Of a DNA stretch of 28,864 nucleotides, positions 1-6,127 are shown in pieces. The stretch is from Planctomycetales bacterium (GTDB lineage Bacteria > Planctomycetota > Phycisphaerae > SM23-33): positions 1 to 28,864 of the forward strand of contig DAOWOP010000007.1 of the NCBI GenBank assembly GCA_030642005.1, in the 5' to 3' direction. The notes below the pieces were generated by a model. It did no database searches. It saw only the letters and a program-made list of their open reading frames with translations, and was not told the DNA's origin. A program made the translations under genes and the position numbers. Positions within the stretch are counted from its first letter, which is position 1. Each line of letters starts with the position of its first letter.

Positions 1-147
1 CAGCACCGCCGACGCCAGTTCGACCCGCACCGCAAGCCGGTTTCGCAGGGCCGGCGGCAGGGTCTCGTCGGCCTGGAAGTCCACGACAATCTCCGCAGGC
101 TGGCCCGCGGTCTTTCGGAAGGTCTGGCCGATCCGGGCCTTGGCTAA
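1..147 (-). pseudogene. Partial minus-strand coding remnant, 5' end cut by an inverted-repeat element
   Basis: On the minus strand an open frame runs from about 147 down to the left edge and continues outside the window. It encodes about 49 residues containing GQTFRKTAGQPAEIVVDF and ending ...RVELASAVL. Nearly all third codon positions are G or C, as in neighbouring genes, which is the main sign that it was coding. No start codon is visible: in frame, a TAG lies just upstream, inside the small repeat at 142-161. The frame is therefore either a gene whose 5' end was displaced by the repeat element, or a gene restarting at an internal GTG. I do not recognise the family. The short length keeps confidence low. 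Confidence 0.4.
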
Positions 148-261
148 TAGGGGCTAATAGGGGACGCTAACCTATTTTCGCCTTTTCTCCCTATCATTTC
201 AATCAGTATCAGCGTTAATCGGCAGTTTGTCAATCGCAAAATAGGTTAGCGTCCCTTATTT
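142..261. repeat. Miniature inverted-repeat (MITE/REP-like) element
   Basis: GGGACGCTAACCTATTTT at 161-178 is matched by its exact reverse complement at 238-255 (18 bp perfect). Allowing one or two mismatches the arms extend to about 155-178 and 238-261. The roughly 59 bp between the arms contains no gene. Immediately left is a perfect 10-bp tandem duplication (142-151 and 152-161). The element abuts the truncated frame at 1-147 and is followed by the promoter of the 406 gene. It has the form of a non-autonomous element or paired REP; which transposase moves it cannot be told from this window. Confidence 0.7.
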
Positions 262-308
262 GTAAATTCTTTATCCTCATTATTATAAATTTCATCCCAA
301 TGTTATAA

Positions 309-338
309 TTGACAATGGCGTACACGCCGACGTACAGT
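309..338 (+). promoter_or_regulatory. Sigma-70-type promoter for the 406-2316 gene
   Basis: TTGACA at 309-314 is a perfect -35 box. An 18-bp spacer leads to TACAGT at 333-338 as the -10 box. Transcription would start near 345, leaving about 60 nt of leader before the ribosome site AGAAGGAG (392-399) and the ATG at 406. Confidence 0.5.
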
Positions 339-405
339 TTCGGTCAATGGATTGATCAAAGCCGTGCTGTTGCCAGGGAAAACCAAACTTTAGAAGGAGT
401 CTATC

Positions 406-2316
406 ATGTCGAGCATGTCGAGATGGAAATGTAGCGTAATCGCGATTGTTGCGGTGTTGGTGGTGGGGCTTTCCGGTCTGTCGGCTCAGGACGCGTCGGT
501 CAAACCCGCCCCGGTCAAGTCTCTCGTGCCGGCCGGCAACGTGCTCAAACACGTCCCCGCCGGGTGCATGGGCTTCGTCGTCGTCAACAACGTCGAGAAG
601 TTCACCGGAAAGATCGACGGCTTCATCAAGCAGATCAGCCCGGAGGGACAGCCGATGGTTCCGGGCAGAATACTGGATATGATCCGCGGCGCCGCCAGGC
701 TCGGCGAGGGCTTCAACGCCAACGGCGGATTCGCCGTGGTCATGCTCGACCCGCAAGTCTATGGCGTGGACTTGGTCGAGATGATCGCCGCCAAGACCAA
801 GCCGCCGCCCGAAGCGACCGAAGAGCCGAAGAAGCAGCCCCTCCCGCCGGTGGTCCTGATAGTGCCCACCACGGACAAGACTCTGACCACGATGCTGGCG
901 AACTACAACCCCGTAAAAGAAGGTAATTACGTCAAAATCCAAAAGGCCGGGGCCGAGATGCCCCTGTATTGCATGGTGGCCGGTAACTATGCACTGATGG
1001 GTCCTAACCTCAAGGCCGTCCAAAACGTCGCCGGCGGCGGGAAGTCGATACTGATGCAACTGTCGGCGGCGGACAAGGTCTTGATCGCCCGCAACGATGT
1101 AGCCGGATGGGTCAACCTCAAGATGCTCGCGCCGATCCTCGATGCCGCCATCGTAAAGATGCAAAAAGAAGCAGCCGAAGGCGGACCGATGGGCTTCGGG
1201 CCCGAAATGATGATAAAAAAATCCATGGCCCGGAACCTCGCACCGATGCGCGAGATAATCAAGCAGCTCGACGATGTCTCTTTCGGGCTGCGGATTACCA
1301 AGACCGGCATCATGATCGACGGGCGATGTTCTCACCTTCCCGACAGCGTGTTCGGCAAGGCCTTCGCTGCCTGCAAGCCCGTGGCAGGGTCGCTGCTGAA
1401 CCGCCTGCCCAATATGCCATACGTCATCGCCTTCGGCGCTCGGAACCAGCCGAAGACACCCAGGGAATGGACTACCAAGTATCTCAACCAGGCATTCACC
1501 GTTGAGCCTTTCAAGGACCTCTCGGCCGAGGCGAAGGCCAAGATGACCAAGGTGCTGCTGGACCTTGACGAGCAGATTGAGTCCACGCAGTTCTATCTCG
1601 GCGGGATCACAACCGGAACCGGACAGGTCGGCGCGGTGTGTGTGCTGGAGTGCAAGTCGGCTGATAAGGTCAAGGCCCTTCTGGCTGACGGCGTGGCCGT
1701 CGCCAACGAAGTCATCCAGGCCGTCAAAGATGAAGACGTCAAGCAAGTCACTGTCAAGTACCACAAGGCCCTTGAGGCCGTCGGCAGCGGAAAGGTCGAT
1801 GTAATTGACATTTCGCATCCTGAACTCCTCACGATGGAAGAAGATGATCGCAACAAGATGAAAACCATTCTCGGCGAGGACAAGGTTCGCCTGCTGATTG
1901 CCTCTGCCGATGCCAAGACGCTGGTGGTAACGCTGGGCGGCTCAAAGGCGCTCCTGGCAGAGGCTATGAAGACAGCCAGGGGAACCGGGACGCTGCATAC
2001 GGACCCCGGCGTCGCCAAAACGCTGGCGAAACTGCCGAAAAATCGCATGGGCGTCGGACTGCTGAACATCGGCAACATCTTCAAGGTCATCAAGAACATC
2101 TCCGCCGCCATCGGCGAGGACCCGCCGCCGATACCGCCGATCGTCGCTGAAGAACCCTTCGCCGGATCAATCTCCATCGAGGGTGCAGACGTCTCGGTGG
2201 TCGGCTACCTTCCGACAAAAACCGTCGGCGAGATCGTCAGGACCTTCATGGGCATGATGATGGGAGGTATGCAGCGCGGCGCCCAGCCGCCGCCCGGAAA
2301 CGATAACGGGTTTTAA
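406..2316 (+). CDS. Secreted hypothetical protein, planctomycete-type
   Basis: A 636-residue protein whose function I do not recognise. The N-terminus has a typical Sec signal: Arg/Lys near residues 6-8, a hydrophobic stretch at about 11-26 (VIAIVAVLVVGLSGLSA) and likely cleavage near residue 27. The mature part is an alternation of short hydrophobic beta-type segments and lysine-rich helices, with a proline-rich patch near residues 128-148, and ends in a Met/Gly-rich then Pro/Gly-rich tail. No catalytic motif or membrane anchor is seen after the signal. The start is supported by AGAAGGAG at 392-399, 6 nt before the ATG. It has its own promoter upstream and a strong hairpin downstream, so it is probably monocistronic. 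Most likely an abundant periplasmic or surface protein. Confidence 0.85.
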   Translation: MSSMSRWKCSVIAIVAVLVVGLSGLSAQDASVKPAPVKSLVPAGNVLKHVPAGCMGFVVVNNVEKFTGKIDGFIKQISPEGQPMVPGRILDMIRGAARLGEGFNANGGFAVVMLDPQVYGVDLVEMIAAKTKPPPEATEEPKKQPLPPVVLIVPTTDKTLTTMLANYNPVKEGNYVKIQKAGAEMPLYCMVAGNYALMGPNLKAVQNVAGGGKSILMQLSAADKVLIARNDVAGWVNLKMLAPILDAAIVKMQKEAAEGGPMGFGPEMMIKKSMARNLAPMREIIKQLDDVSFGLRITKTGIMIDGRCSHLPDSVFGKAFAACKPVAGSLLNRLPNMPYVIAFGARNQPKTPREWTTKYLNQAFTVEPFKDLSAEAKAKMTKVLLDLDEQIESTQFYLGGITTGTGQVGAVCVLECKSADKVKALLADGVAVANEVIQAVKDEDVKQVTVKYHKALEAVGSGKVDVIDISHPELLTMEEDDRNKMKTILGEDKVRLLIASADAKTLVVTLGGSKALLAEAMKTARGTGTLHTDPGVAKTLAKLPKNRMGVGLLNIGNIFKVIKNISAAIGEDPPPIPPIVAEEPFAGSISIEGADVSVVGYLPTKTVGEIVRTFMGMMMGGMQRGAQPPPGNDNGF

Positions 2317-2345
2317 TAAAAATCCTAAACACACGCGAAGGTTAC

Positions 2346-2377
2346 GACAGCCCACAGATAGTCATCTGTGGGCTGTC
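2346..2377 (+). terminator. Strong hairpin terminator after the secreted protein gene
   Basis: GACAGCCCACAGAT (2346-2359), a 4-nt loop AGTC, then the exact complement ATCTGTGGGCTGTC (2364-2377). The 14-bp perfect stem begins 29 nt after the stop codon and is followed by a weak T-containing tail (TGTCTTCC). Likely a rho-independent terminator, possibly also working on the other strand. Confidence 0.7.
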
Positions 2378-2391
2378 TGTCTTCCAATTAC

Positions 2392-2530
2392 AATTCGCGT
2401 ATCCACTAAAGCCTTCCATCTGTCCTCGCCGATGAGAAAATAGAACGCGAATTCGCGCGAATGGGGCAAATGCTCACAAATGACGTTTTTATTCGCGCAC
2501 ATTTGCGTTATCTATTCGTGAGAATTCGCG
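2392..2530. repeat. Cluster of AATTCGCG words upstream of the recombinase gene
   Basis: AATTCGCG occurs at 2392-2399, 2450-2457 and 2523-2530. The middle copy is part of the perfect 12-bp palindrome CGCGAATTCGCG (2446-2457). Variants (ATTCGCGCA, ATTTGCGTT, ATTCGTGAG) fill 2490-2530. The cluster ends two bases before the preferred start of the Xer-type gene and replaces any recognisable ribosome-binding site there. It may be a degenerate repeat or a binding region; no function can be assigned. Confidence 0.5.
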
Positions 2531-2532
2531 TT

Positions 2533-3516
2533 ATGACGACGATACCCATCATTACGAAATTCCTGGAACACCTGTCCGGGCAGCGGAACTTCTCCGCTCA
2601 CACCGTTCGCTCGTACCGGATTGACCTGGTGCAGTTCTGCCGGTTCCTCATCTCGCCCGAAGCCATCCGCCCCGACGACCAGGCCGAGTTTGACGAAGCC
2701 AAGGCCGGAACGTTATCTCGCCGGCTGCTGTCGGTGGCAGCCGCCGATGTCCGGGCGTTCCTGGCGGCGTTGATGGGCAGCGGATACTCACGCTCGTCAA
2801 TCGCACGCAAACTGGCCTCACTGCGAAGCCTCTACAGGTACCTCGTCCGCACAGGCCGGATCGCCGCATCGCCCGCCGCCGTCGTCCGCGCGCCGAAGCA
2901 ACTCAAAAAACTGCCCGGATGCCTGGATGAAGCACAGGTCGAAGCCCTACTGTCGGCCCCGGCGGCCGATCCTGCGACCGAAGAAAACTCGCTGAGGCGG
3001 ATGCTGGCGGCGAGGGACAGGGCGATGCTGGAGACCATCTATTCGTCAGGCCTGCGGGTCAGCGAACTCGTCGGGCTGAATATCGAGGACCTGGACCCAG
3101 CCGAGGGAACGCTCCGCATCCGCGGCAAGGGCAGGGTCGAGCGGATATCGCCGCTCGGTTCAGTCGCCGCCGAGGCCATCGAGGAATATCTGCGCCTGCG
3201 GGAGAAAGTTTTTCCGGTGGACGGGGCGATGTTCGTCAACAAACTCGGCGGGCGGATATCCGACCGGTCGGTCCGACGCAAACTCGACAAGTACATCCGC
3301 CGGGCGGGCCTGGCCGGTCAGGTCTCGCCGCACACGCTGAGACACAGTTTCGCAACGCACATGCTCGACCGCGGCGCCGACCTGCGAAGCGTCCAGGAAC
3401 TCCTGGGCCACAAGAGCATCTCCACAACCCAGATTTACACACACCTGACCACCGCCGGACTGAAAGCCGCCTACAACAAGGCGCACCCAATGGCAAAAAA
3501 AACCGAAGCCGGATAA
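2533..3516 (+). CDS. Tyrosine recombinase of the XerC/XerD family
   Basis: A 327-residue site-specific recombinase that would cut and rejoin DNA through a tyrosine-DNA link, as in chromosome dimer resolution or element integration. The N-terminal SAM-like core-binding domain spans about residues 5-125. The catalytic domain carries the full set: Arg in SSGLRVSEL (about 175), Lys in RGKGR, His-x-x-Arg in HTLRHSFATHML (about 270-273), His in LLGHKSI (about 292) and Tyr in TQIYTHLT (about 302). Length is slightly above the ~300 residues typical of Xer proteins, with a small insertion near residues 145-155. The start at 2533 is chosen because MTTIPIITKFLEHLSG is where Xer proteins begin; the frame stays open to an ATG at 2461. 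Neither start has a clear ribosome site. XerC and XerD cannot be told apart here. Confidence 0.9.
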   Translation: MTTIPIITKFLEHLSGQRNFSAHTVRSYRIDLVQFCRFLISPEAIRPDDQAEFDEAKAGTLSRRLLSVAAADVRAFLAALMGSGYSRSSIARKLASLRSLYRYLVRTGRIAASPAAVVRAPKQLKKLPGCLDEAQVEALLSAPAADPATEENSLRRMLAARDRAMLETIYSSGLRVSELVGLNIEDLDPAEGTLRIRGKGRVERISPLGSVAAEAIEEYLRLREKVFPVDGAMFVNKLGGRISDRSVRRKLDKYIRRAGLAGQVSPHTLRHSFATHMLDRGADLRSVQELLGHKSISTTQIYTHLTTAGLKAAYNKAHPMAKKTEAG

Positions 3517-3580
3517 ACGGAACAAAACGCCTGCCTGCCGACGACCTGCCGACAGGCAAACCGACGGACAGGCAGGGAAA

Positions 3581-3690
3581 GATTCGGAACGATTCGGAAC
3601 GATACGGAACAATACGGAAAGATTCGGAAAGATTCGGAAAGATTGGGAAAGAATGGGAAAGATTGGGAAAGTTTAGGAAAGTTTTGAAAA
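3581..3690. repeat. 10-bp tandem array, about 11 copies
   Basis: Exact 10-bp spacing of a unit close to GATTCGGAAA, drifting from GATTCGGAAC at the left end to GATTGGGAAA and GTTTAGGAAA at the right. The GGAA core is kept in nearly every copy. A 10-bp period is close to one helical turn, so the A-runs fall on one face of the DNA, which would favour curvature. There are no spacers, so this is not a CRISPR array. Confidence 0.85.
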
Positions 3691-3830
3691 CACGCAAATC
3701 CTTTGCCGCCAAGCACTTACGCATTTTCACCCCGAAAAAACACCCCGTTTTTAAATTTTCCATCTTACCTATCTTACCTAAATTGTACGGCTTGCCGTTT
3801 CGCGATGCTTTACTGAACAGATAGGGAGTA

Positions 3831-4002
3831 GGTCAATTGGTTAATCGGTTGATCGGTAAATCAGTTGATCGGTTGATCGGTTGATCAGTTGATCGGTAAA
3901 TCGGTTCGGAGTTCGGAGTTCCGAGTTCGTAGACCCTGACCCCTGTCTTTCCGTTTTTTCCGTTTTTCCCGGTCTTCCGGTATTCCGGTCTTCCGGTCTC
4001 AC
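3831..4002. repeat. Two 8-bp tandem arrays of different sequence
   Basis: Positions 3831-3902 hold nine 8-bp units of the type GGTTGATC (variants GGTTAATC, GGTAAATC, AGTTGATC). Five units contain GATC. After a short run of GTTCGGA-type words, 3971-4002 holds four 8-bp units of another type, GGTCTTCC/GGTATTCC/GGTCTCAC. Both arrays have the same 8-bp period and begin with GGT, yet the rest of the unit differs. Confidence 0.8.
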
Positions 4003-4066
4003 GGTCTTTATTCATTTGTCAAAGAACTCTGGCGCGCCTATATCGCGCCTCTATATTAACTTTTGT

Positions 4067-4094
4067 GTTCACGTTTGCGCGCGCAAACGTGAAC
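4067..4094. repeat. Perfect 28-bp palindrome
   Basis: GTTCACGTTTGCGC at 4067-4080 is followed directly by its exact reverse complement at 4081-4094, giving a perfect palindrome with no loop. Viewed as arms and centre it is 11 + 6 + 11 bp with central CGCGCG. Its 20-bp core ACGTTTGCGCGCGCAAACGT recurs at 4181-4200. Confidence 0.85.
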
Positions 4095-4179
4095 GAAAAA
4101 CAGGTCTGAAATCCGTAACCCCCGGCCCAGCCTGGACTTAATTTTTTTCAGAAAAATCTGAATGTGCGATTTTTGCATC

Positions 4180-4201
4180 GACGTTTGCGCGCGCAAACGT
4201 C
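4180..4201. repeat. Second copy of the palindrome core
   Basis: The 20-bp core of the 4067-4094 palindrome is repeated exactly at 4181-4200, and one more symmetric base on each side gives 22 bp. Beyond that the flanks differ from the first copy, so the core, not the surrounding DNA, is what is shared. Confidence 0.85.
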
Positions 4202-4219
4202 AACGCAAGCGCCTCGGAA

Positions 4220-4312
4220 AAGCCAGCAGATGAGCGAAGCGAATCTGCCGGAAATGTTTCTTGTCGAGACAACAGATTTTCCGGCAGATTCGCTTCGCTC
4301 ATCTGCCGGCTT
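4220..4312. repeat. BIME-like element built of CCGGCAGAT hairpins, copy 1
   Basis: A 35-bp arm at 4220-4254 is matched by its reverse complement at 4278-4312 with a single mismatch. Each arm is itself a hairpin: (C)CGGCAGAT, a GAGCGAAGCGA loop, then ATCTGCCGG. The whole is two REP-like units in opposite orientation around a 23-bp spacer. A relative lies at 24017-24107. Confidence 0.85.
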
Positions 4313-4345
4313 TGGGGACAGGACATCAGCGCACCCGAAAACTCT

Positions 4346-4430
4346 CTGCCTACCTGCCGGAGGCAGGCAGATTTTGCCCGCGAGAACCTTCTGTATCTAC
4401 GAGATAATACGTCTGTCTGCCGGCAGGCAG
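4346..4430. repeat. CTGCCTGCC/GGCAGGCAG hairpin words
   Basis: A hairpin made of CTGCC...CCTGCC and GGCAGGCAG lies at 4346-4370, and a near-perfect 18-bp palindrome CTGTCTGCCGGCAGGCAG at 4413-4430. Related words lie at 3531-3578 just after the recombinase gene. They share the CTGCCGGCAG heart with the 4220-4312 element but lack its GAGCGAAGC loop. Confidence 0.6.
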
Positions 4431-4453
4431 GTTTGTCCCCCGGAGCTCAAATG

Positions 4454-4903
4454 CTACGAGTCTGATCGTCGAAGTAATAATTCAAAACCGCTGATGAACA
4501 GCAGGGCCGCAGCGATAAGCACAGGGTAGGCCACCCACAAAGGGCAAGACAATTCAAGTAGGATAACCTGCAGGATAGTAACCAGGATAAGAGATACAGC
4601 AAATATCCACCACCGTACCTTGCCAAAGAGAAGAAAGCAACTGTATAGGGCTATGGCTAGGACTGGCAGCCAAAACAGCACCCTTAAAGCAGATAAAGCC
4701 CCAAGCACGCCGAGAACCCATCGCAGCCAGATTAACGAGCCAGCAATAGCATACCAGATGCCGACTATAGCCATTACAACGAAAGGAGCGCATTGCATGA
4801 ACGCAAGGAAGACGATAACGCCAACCCTCCTAATGTCCGCTTGACGCTCCTTTTCTGCTTCTACCCCCTGATGCTGGTCGGGAAGCTCCGCTGGCCGCTT
4901 CAT
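4454..4903 (-). CDS. Small multi-pass membrane protein, unknown function
   Basis: A 149-residue protein whose family I do not recognise. Residues 1-26 are charged and hydrophilic (MKRPAELPDQHQ...), probably cytoplasmic. Four or five hydrophobic stretches follow at about 27-50, 52-75, 78-95, 98-118 and 122-144, and the protein ends in a charged tail (LLLRRSDS). No catalytic motif is visible. The start at 4903 is chosen because GGAAAGGAG lies 8 nt upstream; the frame remains open to an ATG at 4942 without such a site. It lies on the same strand as the repeat-motif gene at 4986, about 80 nt downstream of it, so co-transcription is possible. Confidence 0.65.
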   Translation of the reverse strand: MKRPAELPDQHQGVEAEKERQADIRRVGVIVFLAFMQCAPFVVMAIVGIWYAIAGSLIWLRWVLGVLGALSALRVLFWLPVLAIALYSCFLLFGKVRWWIFAVSLILVTILQVILLELSCPLWVAYPVLIAAALLFISGFELLLRRSDS

Positions 4904-4985
4904 GTACCGTTCTCCTTTCCGGCGGCCTTTCCGCCATGTCATTATCTTGTTTGCGATAATCCCGTTAAAGCGAACATCCGGCCCG

Positions 4986-5489
4986 TCACGGCGCGGACCA
5001 GATCAGATCGCCCTTTTCGTCAAACAGGCGTAGGTGGCCCCCATCTTTACCCATGGCCATACTCGCCCTCATGCAACTATTCATGTCGTGCAGCAAAAAC
5101 TCCAGATTCGCAGCGTCCACGCGGATGACCACCTGCATTTTGTCCTCTGTGCTGCGCAGTTCCACGATTGACGAGAGATCGTCCATACCAAATCTTGACT
5201 TTAAGTTCTGCGCTGCGTCGTACAGATTCAGGTGCATCATGTCCGCGGCCACGTCGAGGACCGCCCGGAGCTCATCCTTCTCGCCGAACAGGTTTTTCAC
5301 CGGCCCGCCCTCGGTCACGCAGAGCACGGCCCTCCACCCGCCGATCTTGTCCAACAGGAGCAGCACCGGTCCGTCCTTGGCCGTGTGTACCACGACGCGC
5401 TTTTGGCCACTTGCGTCAACCAGATCGACACGCCTCGCGTCAGCTAACTCTCGCTCCACATTATTATTAGTTCGTTCTTCCGTAGCCAT
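4986..5489 (-). CDS. Protein of ~22-residue repeats ending in IWSAP
   Basis: A 167-residue hydrophilic protein of unknown function built largely from one motif of about 22 residues: L-x-D-x-x-G-x-x-R-A-x-L-x-V-x-x-D/G-G-P. Clear units are DLVDASGQKRVVVHTAKDGP, LLLLDKIGGWRAVLCVTEGG and KNLFGEKDELRAVLDVAA, with weaker ones through the C-terminal half; the last ends HLRLFDEKGDLIWSAP. Regular short strands with a turn at D-x-x-G suggest a beta-solenoid-like stack (inference). There is no signal peptide. The start at 5489 has GAGAAAGGAAA upstream at suitable distance. The last 19 bases of the gene (4985-5003) recur exactly at the end of the adjacent IS110 remnant (5542-5560), showing that two such genes once lay side by side. 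Confidence 0.7.
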   Translation of the reverse strand: MATEERTNNNVERELADARRVDLVDASGQKRVVVHTAKDGPVLLLLDKIGGWRAVLCVTEGGPVKNLFGEKDELRAVLDVAADMMHLNLYDAAQNLKSRFGMDDLSSIVELRSTEDKMQVVIRVDAANLEFLLHDMNSCMRASMAMGKDGGHLRLFDEKGDLIWSAP

Positions 5490-5542
5490 GGTCGGTTTCC
5501 TTTCTCATTCAGGGTTTCGGTGCGTTCCCCGGGGCCGGCGGG

Positions 5543-6028
5543 TCACGGCGCGGACCAGATTGTCTTGCTGTTCCCATCGAACAGGTCCAGCGACGGCACG
5601 GCCACCAGCCCGCTGCGGTACCGCATCTGCTCACGGCGATCACGCACATCAGGCGGGGCAAGCCACACCTGCCACCAGTCCGTCGCTTCGAACGGCAGCA
5701 GCGACAGCAGGTCGGCGTCTTTCTTATTGGTCTTGGCCCATCCGCGTGCTTTACGCATCTTTTCGACCTTGAAACAGTTCGACAGCAGCGGCTTCAGTCC
5801 GGCCTCGATCATCAGATCGCTCAACCACGGCCAGCCGAACGACGCTTCCATCACCACCGGCAATCCAGCCGGCCATTGGGACAAGCGACGTTTTAGTTTT
5901 TCCCGATCCCTGTGATCGAGTTTCTCTCTGGCGACGACCAGCCCGTCCAGATCGCGGAACGTGACACTGCTGAACTTATAGTGGACGTCCATGCCGCCAA
6001 ATGCTACATTCTCATACGACTTTTTCGT
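5543..6028 (-). pseudogene. IS110-family transposase N-terminal remnant fused to a repeat-protein tail
   Basis: The first ~140 residues match the DEDD RuvC-like half of IS110 transposases: MDVHYKFSSV (first Asp), VVMEASFGWPWL (Glu) and KTNKKDADLLSLLP (Asp pair). Complete enzymes are about 330-400 residues and have a C-terminal Transposase_20 domain with a catalytic serine; that half is missing. At about 5600-5615 the frame passes into VPSLDLFDGNSKTIWSAP, the last repeat of a protein like its neighbour at 4986-5489. A strong ribosome site (GGAAGGAG) sits 7 nt before an ACG codon at 6028, which opens a frame continuous with the ATG at 5992; the original ATG start seems to have become ACG. Translation could still begin at 5992. 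It cannot transpose by itself. Confidence 0.8.
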
Positions 6029-6127
6029 GGCTGTTCTCCTTCCTGTCTTTCGAGTGGTTCAAATACCCAAAAGATAGATTATAGGAGACAGCCTTTCATG
6101 GGATTATAAACTACAAACTTATAACCC

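Larger units (their letters stand above)
3517..4453. other. Gene-free, repeat-dense region
   Basis: More than 900 bases with no credible gene on either strand. It contains, in order: CTGCCTGCCG/CAGGCAGG palindromic words (3531-3578), a 10-bp tandem array (3581-3690), an 8-bp tandem array (3831-3902), a second 8-bp array of different sequence (3971-4002), two palindromes sharing a 20-bp core (4067-4094 and 4180-4201), a long inverted repeat (4220-4312), and two further CTGCCKGCAG-type hairpins (4346-4370 and 4413-4430). The stretch 3691-3830 is AT-richer and otherwise featureless. The short open frames here are by-products of the repeats. Confidence 0.75.

Noticed and set aside
292..1818. Long minus-strand open frame of 508 codons
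   Set aside because: Antisense to the secreted protein gene, which has a promoter, ribosome site, signal peptide and terminator; the antisense product has no recognisable features and is His/Asp/Gly-rich as expected for a shadow of GC-rich coding DNA.
3581..3690. Possible CRISPR array
   Set aside because: Units are 10 bp and contiguous with no spacers, and no cas genes are nearby.
3833..4015. 60-codon minus-strand frame rich in Asn, Lys, Arg and Thr
   Set aside because: It is the translation of the 8-bp tandem arrays; no ribosome site and no codon bias.
6040..6090. GGTTCAAAT resembling a tRNA T-arm
   Set aside because: No acceptor, D or anticodon stems can be paired around it.
5993..6127. 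Possible IS110 bridge-RNA region upstream of the transposase remnant
   Set aside because: IS110 elements carry a guide-like RNA in a non-coding end, but the stretch is short, the element ends cannot be defined, and no convincing stem-loops with guide loops were found by eye.
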